The notes: generated by a model from the sequence alone, not told the origin. A DNA stretch of 64,000 nt from Desulfovibrio mangrovi (GCF_026230175.1 NZ_CP104208.1:868001-932000); one strand, 5' to 3'. Positions 1 through 8,402 are shown, counted from the stretch's first letter. Numbers and translations are program-made.

Positions 1-514
1 TGATTAGTACCGGCACCTCAGTGGGGGCCACCTTGTTGATGAGAAAACGCAAGTGTTTCACCACGGAAGAGTTGCCTATCAGCTTGGAGGGCGGGGTACT
101 CTTCTTGCTGTGGCGATAGGTTCTGTTTTCCCGCTGCAGGCAGGAACGTTGATAGGCGCGTTCCACCACCAGTTCTATCCTGTCCAGATTGAAGGGCTTG
201 GGAATGTAGTCATATGCGCCTATACGCATGGCCTCCACGGCATTGTCTATGTCTCCGTGGCCGGTGATGAGTATGATCTCCACGTCCGGATACATGCTGC
301 GAAATTCTGTCAGCAGATCCAGCCCGTCCGCATCCGGCAAACGGATGTCGGAAATAATGACGTCGAAGCGCTTCTTATTCAGTTTTTCGCGAGCCGCACG
401 CCCGCTTGCCGCTGTCTCAACCGAGCGTTCCGTGGTGGCCAGCTCGCGTTCCAGCAGCTTCAGAATGGATTTCTCGTCATCAATGACGAGAACGCTGTAA
501 CTCTTGCTATGCAT
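1..514 (-). CDS. NtrC-family sigma-54-dependent response regulator (N-terminal part, cut by window edge)
   Basis: Translating the minus strand from the ATG at 514 gives an open frame of 171 residues that runs off the window. Residues 1-120 form a receiver domain: acidic pair DDE at 12-14, phospho-acceptor Asp56 in IISDIRLP, and Lys106 in IPKPF. The part after residue 145 (LIGNSSVVKHLR) matches the opening of a sigma-54-interacting AAA+ domain, so the full protein should add the ATPase and a helix-turn-helix. Its start overlaps the last 8 bases of the histidine kinase gene, so the two are probably translationally coupled partners. The inferred role is activating a sigma-54 promoter, most simply the one in front of this same operon. 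The receiver call is secure; the AAA+ part rests on about 25 residues. Confidence 0.88.
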   Translation of the reverse strand, partial: MHSKSYSVLVIDDEKSILKLLERELATTERSVETAASGRAAREKLNKKRFDVIISDIRLPDADGLDLLTEFRSMYPDVEIILITGHGDIDNAVEAMRIGAYDYIPKPFNLDRIELVVERAYQRSCLQRENRTYRHSKKSTPPSKLIGNSSVVKHLRFLINKVAPTEVPVLI

Positions 515-1718
515 GTACTCCTGCCTGTTTTTGCGGCAACGTGACAGTAAAGCACGTGCCTTCCCCGAGTGTACTCATTACGCTGATATCTCCCTCATGT
601 TCCTGTACAATGGTGTAGCAGGTGGCAAGGCCGATACCGATGCCCTTGCCCACAGGTTTTGTGGTGAAAAAGGGCTCGAAAAGTTTGTTGAGTTTGTCTT
701 CCGCAATGCCGCAGCCCGTGTCTTGCACCATAAGGTGCACCCCTTGTGCCTTTTGGGCAAAGGCAGTGCTCACGGTGAGGGTGCCGTTGTCCTCAATGGC
801 ATCCACGGCATTGGTCAGCAGGTTGAGAGCCACCTGCTTGAGCTGGGCCTCGTCACCGAAGATGTGCGGTAGTCCTTTCTGCAATTGCAGCACAACGTTG
901 AGGCCGGGCCGCCTCTTGAAATGGTGTTGGAGAATTCGCACGGTATCTTCCACAACTGAATTGATATCCACCGGGAGAAAGGCGGATTTGGTCGGGCGGC
1001 TGAACGTGAGCAGGGTCTGCACAATGGCTTGGCAGCGTTGGCATTCCTTGAGGATGGTGTCCGTGTATTCCTTGAAGTCGTTGACGAGTTTATCGTCCAC
1101 CTGTCCCTCAAGTTTGGGAATGCGTCTGCGTATGCCTTCCGCAAAGCCGGAAACCGCCGTGAGCGGATTGTTAATCTCATGTGCCACGCCTGCTGCCAGC
1201 ATGCCCATGGTAGCCATCTTTTCAGCCTGATAGAACTTGGCCTGATACTCTTTTTCCATGGTCACGTTACGCTTGAAGATAACAACCTGATGCTCTTTCA
1301 GATGCGGGCTCTTCAGCGGCGAGGAAACCATTTCAAAATGCATGTTTCGGTTGCCGATGCGGAAAATGGCTGTTTCCTTGCTCACTGTGTCATAGCGAAG
1401 CGACTGAAAGGCCGGACACTTGGGGCAGGGCACGTTGTTGCCGGTGAACAGCTCATAGCAATACTTGCCGCGGGGGTCGCCGTCGGGAAATATCTCCATG
1501 AAAACATGATTCACGGATATTATGCGCATGTCTTCCGAGAGAACCATCATCAGGTCGGTTATGCCGTCGAAAATGGCGGCAATCTCCCTGCGCTGGGCTT
1601 CGGATTTTTCGTGGCTGGCCTTCAGTTCCACTATGGTTTTCTGCAATTCCTGAAAGAAGTTGAGCTTGCTGTGCTCAATGCCGATGAGATCCTGAATGGT
1701 AGTGTTCTCTATCACCAT
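507..1718 (-). CDS. PAS-domain sensor histidine kinase
   Basis: A 403-residue soluble kinase without membrane segments. The start at 1718 is chosen because GAGGAGGC stands just upstream and the ATG overlaps the stop of the alcohol dehydrogenase gene; an in-frame start 11 codons upstream lies inside that gene. A short coiled segment (about 15-45) precedes a PAS domain (about 45-155), which carries a cysteine group: Cys87, Cys98 and Cys101 (CPKC). HisKA follows with phospho-acceptor His180 in AAGVAHEINNPL. The HATPase domain has its N box near 299-308 (NLLTNAVDAI), the G1 box DTGCGI near 333-338 and a glycine-rich G2 loop near 357-364. It should phosphorylate the downstream NtrC-type regulator. 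The signal is unknown; the cysteines could bind a metal or sense redox state, which is inference. Confidence 0.93.
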   Translation of the reverse strand: MVIENTTIQDLIGIEHSKLNFFQELQKTIVELKASHEKSEAQRREIAAIFDGITDLMMVLSEDMRIISVNHVFMEIFPDGDPRGKYCYELFTGNNVPCPKCPAFQSLRYDTVSKETAIFRIGNRNMHFEMVSSPLKSPHLKEHQVVIFKRNVTMEKEYQAKFYQAEKMATMGMLAAGVAHEINNPLTAVSGFAEGIRRRIPKLEGQVDDKLVNDFKEYTDTILKECQRCQAIVQTLLTFSRPTKSAFLPVDINSVVEDTVRILQHHFKRRPGLNVVLQLQKGLPHIFGDEAQLKQVALNLLTNAVDAIEDNGTLTVSTAFAQKAQGVHLMVQDTGCGIAEDKLNKLFEPFFTTKPVGKGIGIGLATCYTIVQEHEGDISVMSTLGEGTCFTVTLPQKQAGVHA

Positions 1719-2854
1719 GCCTCCTCGCAGATGCGGGTCAGGTCTTCCCATGAAGCCTGTCTGGGGTTGGTTATGGTGCAGGTGTCTCGTTCCGCCATGC
1801 GGCAGATGGCCTCCAGATCGGAATTTGAAGGCAGAATCTCCCGTAACTGAGTGGTCACCCCGAGTCGGACAAACATCTCGTGCAGGGCGTCTATGCCCTT
1901 CTCGCCGAGGCAGCGTTCGGAGCAGATGCGTGGGCCGAGCACCTCCTTGCCGATGCGGGCCATCTTCTTCTCCGTGGCAGGCAGGTTGAAGCGCATGACC
2001 ACGGGCAGCAGGATGGGGTGCACTAGTCCGTGCAGCACGTCGTAGCGTCCGCCGATGGAGTGCGCCAGAGAGTGCCCGATGCCGAGCCCCGCATTGCTGA
2101 AGGACATGCCCGCGGCCGTGCTGGCGATGCTGAGCTGTTCCAGAGCGTGGAGCGAGCGGGTTTCCACGGCTTCGTTGATGTTGTCCAGAATGAGACGGAT
2201 GGAGAGCAGCGCCTGATGTTCCGTGAACGGAGATGCCGCCTTGGAGACATACGACTCCACGGCATGCGCCAGCGCATCTACGGCGGAAGCAATGATCAGT
2301 TCCGGCGTCTTGGTGGTAAGCATGGTGGGGTCGATGATGGAAAGGTTGGGTACCAGCGAACGGCTGATGATGGACATCTTCACCTGTCGCTCCACGTCGG
2401 TGATAATGCTGTATTGCGACATGTCCGAGCCACTGCCCGCCGTGGAGGGGATGAAGATCATGGGCGGCAGCGGGCGCATGATCTTGTTGGCGCCTTCGTA
2501 GTCGCGTATCTGGCCGCCGTTGCCCACGATAGTGGCAATGCCCTTGGCCGCGTCGATGGGGCTGCCACCGCCCAGCCCGATGATCACGTCAGCCTGTGAC
2601 TCCCGATACAGAGCCGCCCCTTCGTGCACCTGATGATCGCGCGGATTGGAATCCACGTTGTTGAAATAGACGCAGTCCAGCAGGTCCTCTTCCAGCAGTC
2701 CTTTGACCATGGAGACCCAGCCTGCCCGTTCAAGGCCGTCATCGCTGACCAGCAGTACTCTGCGCGCGCCCAGTCTGCGAGCACATTGGGCGAGATGTTT
2801 TACGCTCCCTTTGCCGAAAATGATTTCCGGAATGGCAAATTTGGTTACCAGCAT
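1712..2854 (-). CDS. Iron-containing (type III) alcohol dehydrogenase
   Basis: A 380-residue member of the Fe-ADH family, which interconverts alcohols and aldehydes with NAD(P)H in the cytoplasm. The nucleotide-binding GLGGGSPID lies near 93-101. The metal-ligand regions are readable: SAVDALAHAVESYVS contains the expected Asp and His, and HSLAHSIGGRYDVLHG contains the two further histidines. The length is normal for the family. The start ATG at 2854 follows GGAAGGAAT. It is the first gene of an operon with a histidine kinase and an NtrC-type regulator and sits behind a sigma-54 promoter, which suggests induction by the substrate or a redox signal. Whether it makes or consumes ethanol in vivo cannot be read from sequence. 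Confidence 0.95.
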   Translation of the reverse strand: MLVTKFAIPEIIFGKGSVKHLAQCARRLGARRVLLVSDDGLERAGWVSMVKGLLEEDLLDCVYFNNVDSNPRDHQVHEGAALYRESQADVIIGLGGGSPIDAAKGIATIVGNGGQIRDYEGANKIMRPLPPMIFIPSTAGSGSDMSQYSIITDVERQVKMSIISRSLVPNLSIIDPTMLTTKTPELIIASAVDALAHAVESYVSKAASPFTEHQALLSIRLILDNINEAVETRSLHALEQLSIASTAAGMSFSNAGLGIGHSLAHSIGGRYDVLHGLVHPILLPVVMRFNLPATEKKMARIGKEVLGPRICSERCLGEKGIDALHEMFVRLGVTTQLREILPSNSDLEAICRMAERDTCTITNPRQASWEDLTRICEEAW

Positions 2855-2945
2855 ATTCCTTCCGATGCAGCTAAAGGTGACCCCCGATAAGACACGTAAC
2901 CAGTACTGGCTGACATGCAGCGCTCAATTTACACGACAGCCCTAT

Positions 2946-2961
2946 AGCAAGAAGGCGGCCA
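2946..2961 (-). promoter_or_regulatory. Sigma-54 (-24/-12) promoter of the alcohol dehydrogenase operon
   Basis: On the minus strand the sequence reads TGGCCGCCTTCTTGCT. It has GG and GC separated by exactly 10 bases, as in the TGGCACG-N4-TTGCW consensus. The predicted transcription start is near 2935, about 80 bases upstream of the ATG at 2854. An NtrC-type activator is encoded in the same operon, which fits. Confidence 0.7.
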
Positions 2962-3179
2962 AAATGACCCACGCTGCTTGGATAATGATCTGCATGACTT
3001 CCATGATAGCGGGCTGCGGCAATAGACGTTATCTTGTGTTTCGAGTAATATACTGTAATGTATGAATAATTGCAGAATATCTATGCGCATTGATGTGCGG
3101 TGTAGCATGTCGCGTGGTGCTGTGTGTCCTTGCAGTAGCTGTTTACTTTCTCCCTTATTCGGGATGAGAGCTGGTTCTG

Positions 3180-3223
3180 CTGTGTCATAATGATACAGTC
3201 TACTGTGTCACAACGACACAGTA
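3180..3223. promoter_or_regulatory. Tandem inverted repeats, probable NtrC-type enhancer
   Basis: Two similar palindromes stand side by side. At 3180-3198 is CTGTGTCATAATGATACAG (8-base arms, one mismatch). At 3201-3223 is TACTGTGTC, five bases, then GACACAGTA (perfect 9-base arms). Their centres are 23 bp apart, about two helical turns. They lie roughly 245-290 bp upstream of the predicted sigma-54 transcription start, a typical enhancer position for NtrC-family dimers. The assignment to the regulator at 1-514 is inferred. Confidence 0.6.
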
Positions 3224-3253
3224 ATGCAAGCCCTAAGTCCGAAGGGAGTATCG

Positions 3254-3500
3254 AGGACATTCAACGTCATCGATGAGATAAAATTGTGAGTTGGAGCTGG
3301 TCGGAGTTTGCACCTTTATTACAAGGCGACGGATAGTCAGTGTGGTTGAGCGTCTTCGGGTTGATCGAGGGTTACTCGATGTTCTACGTATAGATAATGG
3401 GCCTGAGTTTCTTTCAGGTGAGTTCGTGGCATGGGCAGAATCCGTTGAGATTGACAACTCGATACGTGTAGCAAAGAGATTTATCAACGAATTCTGGTAG
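3254..3500 (+). pseudogene. Decayed IS3-family transposase (OrfB integrase core) fragment
   Basis: Two pieces of an IS3-type rve integrase core survive in different frames. At 3254-3277 the frame reads RTFNVIDE, as in the start of the core of IS3-group OrfB. After a frameshift and stop, the frame ending at 3500 reads TRRRIVSVVERL, then LRIDNGPEFLSGEF, which is the region of the second catalytic Asp. The downstream part with the catalytic Glu (the NAFIESFN region) is gone and replaced by unrelated residues. No terminal inverted repeats were found. It lies between the enhancer of the alcohol dehydrogenase operon and a tRNA gene. Confidence 0.75.
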
Positions 3501-3531
3501 GGAGATGGTAGGGAGGCAATGTTTCACAGAA

Positions 3532-3564
3532 AAAGGGCTTACGACAATGTGTCGTAAGCCCTTT
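3532..3564 (-). terminator. Terminator of the tRNA-Pro gene
   Basis: A perfect inverted repeat AAAGGGCTTACGACA / TGTCGTAAGCCCTTT with a 3-base loop. On the minus strand it ends in a T-run immediately downstream of the tRNA 3' end. Confidence 0.85.
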
Positions 3565-3571
3565 ATTTTTA

Positions 3572-3648
<77 letters not shown>

Positions 3649-3663
3649 GAAGATGTATGCGGA

Positions 3664-3692
3664 CAGATAGACGAAAGCCTTTTGGCTTGCAA
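3664..3692 (-). promoter_or_regulatory. Putative sigma-70 promoter of tRNA-Pro
   Basis: On the minus strand TTGCAA is followed after 17 bases by TATCTG. This puts the start point a few bases upstream of the tRNA 5' end at 3648. The -10 match is only moderate. Confidence 0.45.
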
Positions 3693-3845
3693 GTAAAAAT
3701 GTGGCTATTTCGCAAACTTCCGAATCCGGGGAAATGACAGCCTGCCTGAACGGAGTGGGGATGAACGGTGTTCGCGAATCGGCAGGATGGGGAACTTGGA
3801 GTTTCGGAAGGCGCGGGGCGCACCACAAGCCACTATCTGCGGAGC

Positions 3846-4250
3846 TTAGATGTCCGACACGGCCAGTGTGAGGGTGTCGAGTTCATCATTAATCGAGACA
3901 AGATAGTCTTCAGGGGTACTTCGCGTTGTCCGGGATGTGCAAGCTGGCGTAGCGGTGGCGTCTGATGTGGTGTTGGCGTCTGGCGTGTTGAGCATGTCGT
4001 AGAACAGCCATTCAAGCTCGCTCGCCAGTTGCATAACCTTTTCGGCTCCCACCGTGGCGGCTGCGCCTTTGAGGGAATGGGACGCTAAGCGTGCACCGTC
4101 AATGTCATCAGCCGCCAGCCGTTCTGCTATGCGTTGCAGCTTGTGCGGAGCATCTGTCTGAAAGGTGTTCAGGAGCAGGGCAAATAGTTCCCAGTCTCCC
4201 CCCATGCGTTTCAGGGCAGCTTCGATATTTATGGTCAGGTGCTGCGGCAT
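3846..4250 (-). CDS. Stand-alone histidine phosphotransfer (Hpt) protein
   Basis: A 134-residue protein with one Hpt domain over about residues 8-95. The phosphorylatable His58 sits in LASHSLKGAAATVGA, the classic Hpt signature. The C-terminal 45 residues are Thr- and Asp-rich and not recognised. Hpt proteins relay phosphate between hybrid kinases and response regulators in the cytoplasm. The start codon overlaps the stop of the adenosyltransferase gene by one base (TGATG), so the two are translationally coupled although no functional link is obvious. No kinase or regulator is adjacent, so its partner must be elsewhere. Confidence 0.88.
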   Translation of the reverse strand: MPQHLTINIEAALKRMGGDWELFALLLNTFQTDAPHKLQRIAERLAADDIDGARLASHSLKGAAATVGAEKVMQLASELEWLFYDMLNTPDANTTSDATATPACTSRTTRSTPEDYLVSINDELDTLTLAVSDI

Positions 4251-4753
4251 CAGAATTCAATTCCCTTTTGTGCCGGTATGCCTTGCTTGTATGGATGCTT
4301 GATTTCCGTCATCTCGGTTATCAGGTCGGCCTCTTCTGCCAGCCACTCAGGGCAGCCCCGGCCGGAAAGCACAAGGTGGATGTTCCGTTCTCGTGCCTTG
4401 GCAATAAGACCGCGCAATTCATCTTCCTGCAGCAGGTTGGACTTGAGCGCGTACAGGGCTTCATCAAGAATGACCATGTCTGCGTTTTCAAGCTGTTCGG
4501 CAGCCCATTCGATGAGCGTTTCTGCGGCTGCCCGATGCGAAGGGAATTGTTCGGGGCGTGTCAGAAAGCCCTTGCCCTGCGCGTGGAAACGGTCGCCAAG
4601 GAGGCGGGCAAGCATCTTCTGCTCACCGGCCTGTTCGTTGCGCTTCATGAATTGCCCGAAGGATACGGTGAGGTCTTGTCCGAGGGCGCGGATGGCAAGT
4701 CCTACGGACGCGGTGGTCTTCCCTTTGCCGTTGCCAGTGTTGACGAGAATCAT
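4250..4753 (-). CDS. cobO: Corrinoid (cob(I)yrinic acid a,c-diamide) adenosyltransferase, CobO/BtuR family
   Basis: A 167-residue ATP-dependent enzyme that adds the 5'-deoxyadenosyl group to the cobalt of corrinoids, giving coenzyme B12. The P-loop GNGKGKTT lies at residues 7-14. The DEALYALK motif near the middle and the C-terminal IKHPYKQGI segment are typical of CobO/BtuR. The ATG at 4753 is chosen because it overlaps the stop of the upstream radical SAM gene (ATGA) and starts the family-conserved sequence; the in-frame extension upstream is not family-like. It is slightly short for the family, which lacks the N-terminal arm of enteric BtuR. Confidence 0.92.
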   Translation of the reverse strand: MILVNTGNGKGKTTASVGLAIRALGQDLTVSFGQFMKRNEQAGEQKMLARLLGDRFHAQGKGFLTRPEQFPSHRAAAETLIEWAAEQLENADMVILDEALYALKSNLLQEDELRGLIAKARERNIHLVLSGRGCPEWLAEEADLITEMTEIKHPYKQGIPAQKGIEF

Positions 4754-5766
4754 GGTGTGAGGCTCCAAATGCCGGGAATGCTGGTGCCGCACGTCTGGCA
4801 GACATGGGCTCCTTTGAAGAGAGTTCTGTAACCGGTTCGGCGGATTACAATCTTTCCGCAGGAAGGACAAGCAGTATGCTCGGACGGATGGCCGTGAACG
4901 TTGCCGAGATAGACGTATTCAAGCCCGCACTGTTTGCCGATTTCCCATGCGCGCTCAAGGCGTTCCAGCGGGGTGGGGGGCCTGTCCAGCATCCTGTGCG
5001 TGGGATGGAAGCGGGAAATGTGCCACGGCACGTGTTTGCCAAGTTCGTCCCGGATGAAACAGGCAATGTCATTCAGTTCCGCATCGGAGTCGTTGGCGCC
5101 GGGAATGAGCAGGGTGGTCACTTCAAGCCACCAGCCCATGGACACGATATGCTTGAGGTTGCGAAGCACCGGCTTGAGCTTTGCGCCGCAATGCGTTTCA
5201 TAGAACTCTTCCGTAAAGGCCTTGAGATCAATGTTGCATGCGTGAATGAGCCCGTTCAGGGAATCAAGACATTCCTTGCTCTGAAAGCCGTTGGAGACCA
5301 TGACGTTCATCAGGCCGTGCTCAATGGCGCGGGAGGCTGTGTCGGCCATGAGCTCGTAAAATATGGTCGGCTCTGAATATGTATAGGATATGGACTGGGC
5401 ATTCAGACGCAGCGCCTCGTCAACGAGGACTTCGGGAGTCACAAGTTGTCCCTGTACCGGCACGCCATGATGCGGAGGGTCGGAAAGCGAGTAGTTCTGG
5501 CAGAAGGAGCAGCGCAGGTTGCAGCCCATGGTGCCGAACGAGAACGTGGTGGTGGAGGGCAGGAAGTGGTAGAGCGGTTTTTTCTCCACCGGATCAAGGT
5601 TGGCTGCGGCAATGCGGTCGTATGTTGCCGTGAACAGGGCACCTTCCATGTTGTGTCGCACGCCGCAGCGGCCAACTGCTCCGGCCTTGATAACACATGC
5701 GTGCGCGCAGAGCCGGCACTGAACCGTATCGTCCTTGAGCGTCTTCCAGTGTCTGGCAGGATGCAT
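4750..5766 (-). CDS. amrS: AmmeMemoRadiSam-system radical SAM enzyme (AmrS-like)
   Basis: A 338-residue radical SAM protein. The [4Fe-4S] motif CNLRCSFC (Cys82, Cys86, Cys89) follows an N-terminal cysteine group (Cys17, Cys20, Cys24, Cys34), CRLCAHAC, typical of this pyruvate-formate-lyase-activase-like family. The C-terminal part holds two CxxC pairs (CPSC and CQTC), a zinc-ribbon-like tail. The family is named for co-occurrence with AMMECR1 and Memo proteins; neither is encoded in this window, and its substrate is not established. The stop overlaps the start of the corrinoid adenosyltransferase gene, so the two are co-expressed. Confidence 0.85.
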   Translation of the reverse strand: MHPARHWKTLKDDTVQCRLCAHACVIKAGAVGRCGVRHNMEGALFTATYDRIAAANLDPVEKKPLYHFLPSTTTFSFGTMGCNLRCSFCQNYSLSDPPHHGVPVQGQLVTPEVLVDEALRLNAQSISYTYSEPTIFYELMADTASRAIEHGLMNVMVSNGFQSKECLDSLNGLIHACNIDLKAFTEEFYETHCGAKLKPVLRNLKHIVSMGWWLEVTTLLIPGANDSDAELNDIACFIRDELGKHVPWHISRFHPTHRMLDRPPTPLERLERAWEIGKQCGLEYVYLGNVHGHPSEHTACPSCGKIVIRRTGYRTLFKGAHVCQTCGTSIPGIWSLTP

Positions 5767-5780
5767 ACCGCTACTCCCGG

Positions 5781-6116
5781 TTATTGATTGGGGACTGATT
5801 TTTCCAGCTTGGGCGTAATTTCTATATTGATGGAAGGCGGAGGCGTGGTAGAATCAGTTCCATTGCTTCCCTGATTGCTGGGGGATGGGGCAGAGCGCAG
5901 GATGGTGTCGCCGGTGTCCGGATCTGTGCCGAGCTGCATGCCTTCCGTGAATGTTCCTATGGTTCTGTCCTGTCGTTCCGTGTCGCCGGTGCCCATGGTG
6001 CTGGCAACAAGGGGGGAGGAAACGACCAGCAATGCAAGCAATGCGTAAAGGGGAATGCGCGCAAAGTTAGAAATGTGTTTGATAACATTATGTAATGATA
6101 CGCTTTTAATGGCCAT
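5781..6116 (-). CDS. Small exported protein of unknown function
   Basis: A 111-residue protein not recognised as any family. A hydrophobic stretch near residues 22-38 (LYALLALLVVSSPLVAST) looks like a signal peptide or membrane anchor. The rest is hydrophilic, rich in Thr, Asp, Ser and Pro, and probably disordered. AAGGAG stands a few bases before the ATG at 6116, which supports real translation. It lies 14 bp upstream of the AmrS-like gene on the same strand and may be co-transcribed with it, and it is divergent from purM. Confidence 0.6.
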   Translation of the reverse strand: MAIKSVSLHNVIKHISNFARIPLYALLALLVVSSPLVASTMGTGDTERQDRTIGTFTEGMQLGTDPDTGDTILRSAPSPSNQGSNGTDSTTPPPSINIEITPKLEKSVPNQ

Positions 6117-6202
6117 GAGAGTTCTCCTTGCTCTTTGGGCTCTAAAAGCCTATGAAGGGCTTCCGAAAATCTCGAACCTACGCTGTTTAAGGAGCTATAT
6201 AC

Positions 6203-7261
6203 ATGTCTGAAGATCGTGCAAGAGCGTACACCGAGGCGGGGGTGGATATCAATGCCGGCAACGCCCTTGTCAGCAGAATAAAGAATATTGTCGCCCAAAC
6301 GCACACCAACGGCGTTCTTTCGGATATCGGCGGATTCGGTGGCCTGTTCAAGCCCGACCTTTCCGGCATGGAAGAGCCGGTTCTGGTGGCGTCCACCGAT
6401 GGTGTGGGTACCAAGCTCAAGCTGGCGTTCATGTTTGATAAGCATGATACTGTTGGTATCGACCTTGTTGCCATGAGTGTGAATGATATCCTTGTGCAGG
6501 GTGCAAAGCCCCTGTTCTTCCTCGACTATTTTGCAACGGGCAAGCTTGACGTGGATAAGGCGCAGCAGGTTGTCGCCGGTGTGGCGGAAGGCTGCAAGCG
6601 CGCCCGCTCCGCACTGCTTGGCGGTGAAACCGCGGAAATGCCCTCCATGTACGCCGACGGCGAGTACGATCTTGCCGGTTTCTGCGTGGGTATTGCTGAC
6701 AATGCGCGCATTGTGGACGGTTCTTCCATCCGTGTGCATGACGTGGTTATCGGTCTTGCCTCAACGGGCCCTCACTCCAACGGGTATACCCTTGTCCGCA
6801 AGCTGCTGGACAAGAGCGGCCTGAAGCCTGCTGATACCTTCCCCGGTACTGACCGTACCGTGGCGGAAGTGCTGCTTGAGCCCACTGCCATTTACGTTGA
6901 AACCGTCCGCAACCTGATGCGCGACTTTGAGATCAAGGGCATGGTTCACGTTACAGGTGGTGGTTTCTACGACAACCTGCCTCGCGTGCTGCCTGCCTCC
7001 GTTCAGGCTAACATCAGTTTCGGCAGCTGGGATATCGAACCGGTTTTCCATTGGCTGAAAGAACAGGGCGAGCTTTCTTGGCCTGAAATGCTGCAGATCT
7101 TCAACACCGGCATCGGTTATGTGCTGATCGTCAGTGCGGATGTTTGCGAAGAAGTCATGGGCCGCCTTGAAGCTCTGCACCAGAACGCCTGGGTGATCGG
7201 TACGATAGAGCGCCGACAGCAGGACGATTCGGAACAGGTTCACGTGAACTTTCCTGAATAA
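6203..7261 (+). CDS. purM: Phosphoribosylformylglycinamidine cyclo-ligase (AIR synthetase)
   Basis: A 352-residue enzyme of de novo purine synthesis that converts FGAM and ATP to aminoimidazole ribonucleotide. Family hallmarks are readable: DIGGFGGLF early, STDGVGTKLKLA for nucleotide/substrate binding, DLVAMSVNDI, LLGGETAEMP, and LASTGPHSNGYTLVRKLL. Length is standard. AAGGAG precedes the ATG by a normal spacing. It stands alone, ended by a strong terminator, and is divergent from the small exported protein gene. Confidence 0.97.
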   Translation: MSEDRARAYTEAGVDINAGNALVSRIKNIVAQTHTNGVLSDIGGFGGLFKPDLSGMEEPVLVASTDGVGTKLKLAFMFDKHDTVGIDLVAMSVNDILVQGAKPLFFLDYFATGKLDVDKAQQVVAGVAEGCKRARSALLGGETAEMPSMYADGEYDLAGFCVGIADNARIVDGSSIRVHDVVIGLASTGPHSNGYTLVRKLLDKSGLKPADTFPGTDRTVAEVLLEPTAIYVETVRNLMRDFEIKGMVHVTGGGFYDNLPRVLPASVQANISFGSWDIEPVFHWLKEQGELSWPEMLQIFNTGIGYVLIVSADVCEEVMGRLEALHQNAWVIGTIERRQQDDSEQVHVNFPE

Positions 7262-7280
7262 AGCAAATGCAGATACCAAG

Positions 7281-7304
7281 AAGCCGGGGAAACCCGGCTT
7301 TTTT
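7281..7304 (+). terminator. Rho-independent terminator after purM
   Basis: The stem AAGCCGGG / CCCGGCTT has a 4-base loop and is followed by a run of T, 20 bases after the purM stop. Confidence 0.9.
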
Positions 7305-7472
7305 GTTACACCCGCACTTGCCTCTTTGACGCTGAACGCCTAGTTTGACTGTGTCGCTTCCAAGCGAACTTTCGCGGGCAGGCATGGCGCCGGAAGCAGT
7401 GCTCATTTCAGAGAACTGCCAATGCCTGAGGAAGGAAACATATAGTTCCCCCAGAGCAGTAATAATCGCACT

Positions 7473-8402
7473 ATGAACAAGAATATATATTCTCCAAGAA
7501 TGCTTTGTGCCGCCGCAGCCCTTGCGCTGTGCTTCGCAGGAAACGCAGAAGCCCGCATGGCAAGCGGTGAGTGGATGGACAAGTTGCCCGCAGGTGCAAC
7601 CTTTGAGGTTGAGCCGATGCGTTCCAAGGAGCAGGCAAAGCAGGGGGCCTTCGCAGATGCCGTGCTCGCCGAATCGCTTGAGATTCTCCGCGGTGCCATT
7701 TCTGATGAACGCAAGGTGTATCTGCAGGAGTATCTTAAGCCCAAGGCTTCGCACTTCATCATGAGTTACACTGAGCTTGGCGTGGAGAGCATGCCGCAAG
7801 GCCAGAAGCTTACCGTGGATGTTCATGTGAACCGCGACTCCCTGCGTCAGGAACTGAAGCGTCTTGGCTTGTTTGCCTCCGCTGTCGCGCCGCTGGCATA
7901 TAGCCCTCAGTACAGTTCCGTGCAGCCGGACATGTGGGAAACCCTTGGCAAACTGCATGTGCTCTATGGGCTTACCCCCAGTTCTGACGCGCCGCTTGAG
8001 CTGCGTCTTGATCATGCAGGCAAGGTGTGGACTGTATCGCTGGTGGACCGTAGTGTGGCGGGTGCAGAGCCCTTGTTTGCCACAGCGCAGACGCTTGAAG
8101 ATGCATGGGGCAAGGTGTGGGGCAGCCATTTCGGCGGGATGAACGAGGATAAGGCCGTAACCTCTGCAGTTCTCCTGACGGTGGATGGTTGGTTTACTCC
8201 TGACGGCGTGGAAGCGTTTGATGCCATGTTGCAGGAATGGTCCGACGTGCTGGATACGGTTTCTCTGCAGGATGTTTCCATGGAATCGGCTGGCATAACC
8301 GGAAATTGGGCCGTGAACATCATCAATGCGGATGTGCTGCGTGAGCGTTTGCAGGACTATACGTCCAAGCGTCGTCTGTCTTTTGCCTTGAAGGATAGAT
8401 AA
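7473..8402 (+). CDS. Exported protein of unknown function
   Basis: A 309-residue protein with a clear signal peptide: positive N-terminus, hydrophobic core near residues 10-22 and a likely cut after AEA at 27. The remainder is an ordinary soluble periplasmic-type sequence without Cys motifs, repeats or known catalytic residues that I recognise. The gene ends 57 bp before a FecR-like exported protein gene on the same strand, and the pair is probably an operon. No strong ribosome binding site is seen before the ATG, so expression may be modest or the start slightly different. Confidence 0.7.
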   Translation: MNKNIYSPRMLCAAAALALCFAGNAEARMASGEWMDKLPAGATFEVEPMRSKEQAKQGAFADAVLAESLEILRGAISDERKVYLQEYLKPKASHFIMSYTELGVESMPQGQKLTVDVHVNRDSLRQELKRLGLFASAVAPLAYSPQYSSVQPDMWETLGKLHVLYGLTPSSDAPLELRLDHAGKVWTVSLVDRSVAGAEPLFATAQTLEDAWGKVWGSHFGGMNEDKAVTSAVLLTVDGWFTPDGVEAFDAMLQEWSDVLDTVSLQDVSMESAGITGNWAVNIINADVLRERLQDYTSKRRLSFALKDR

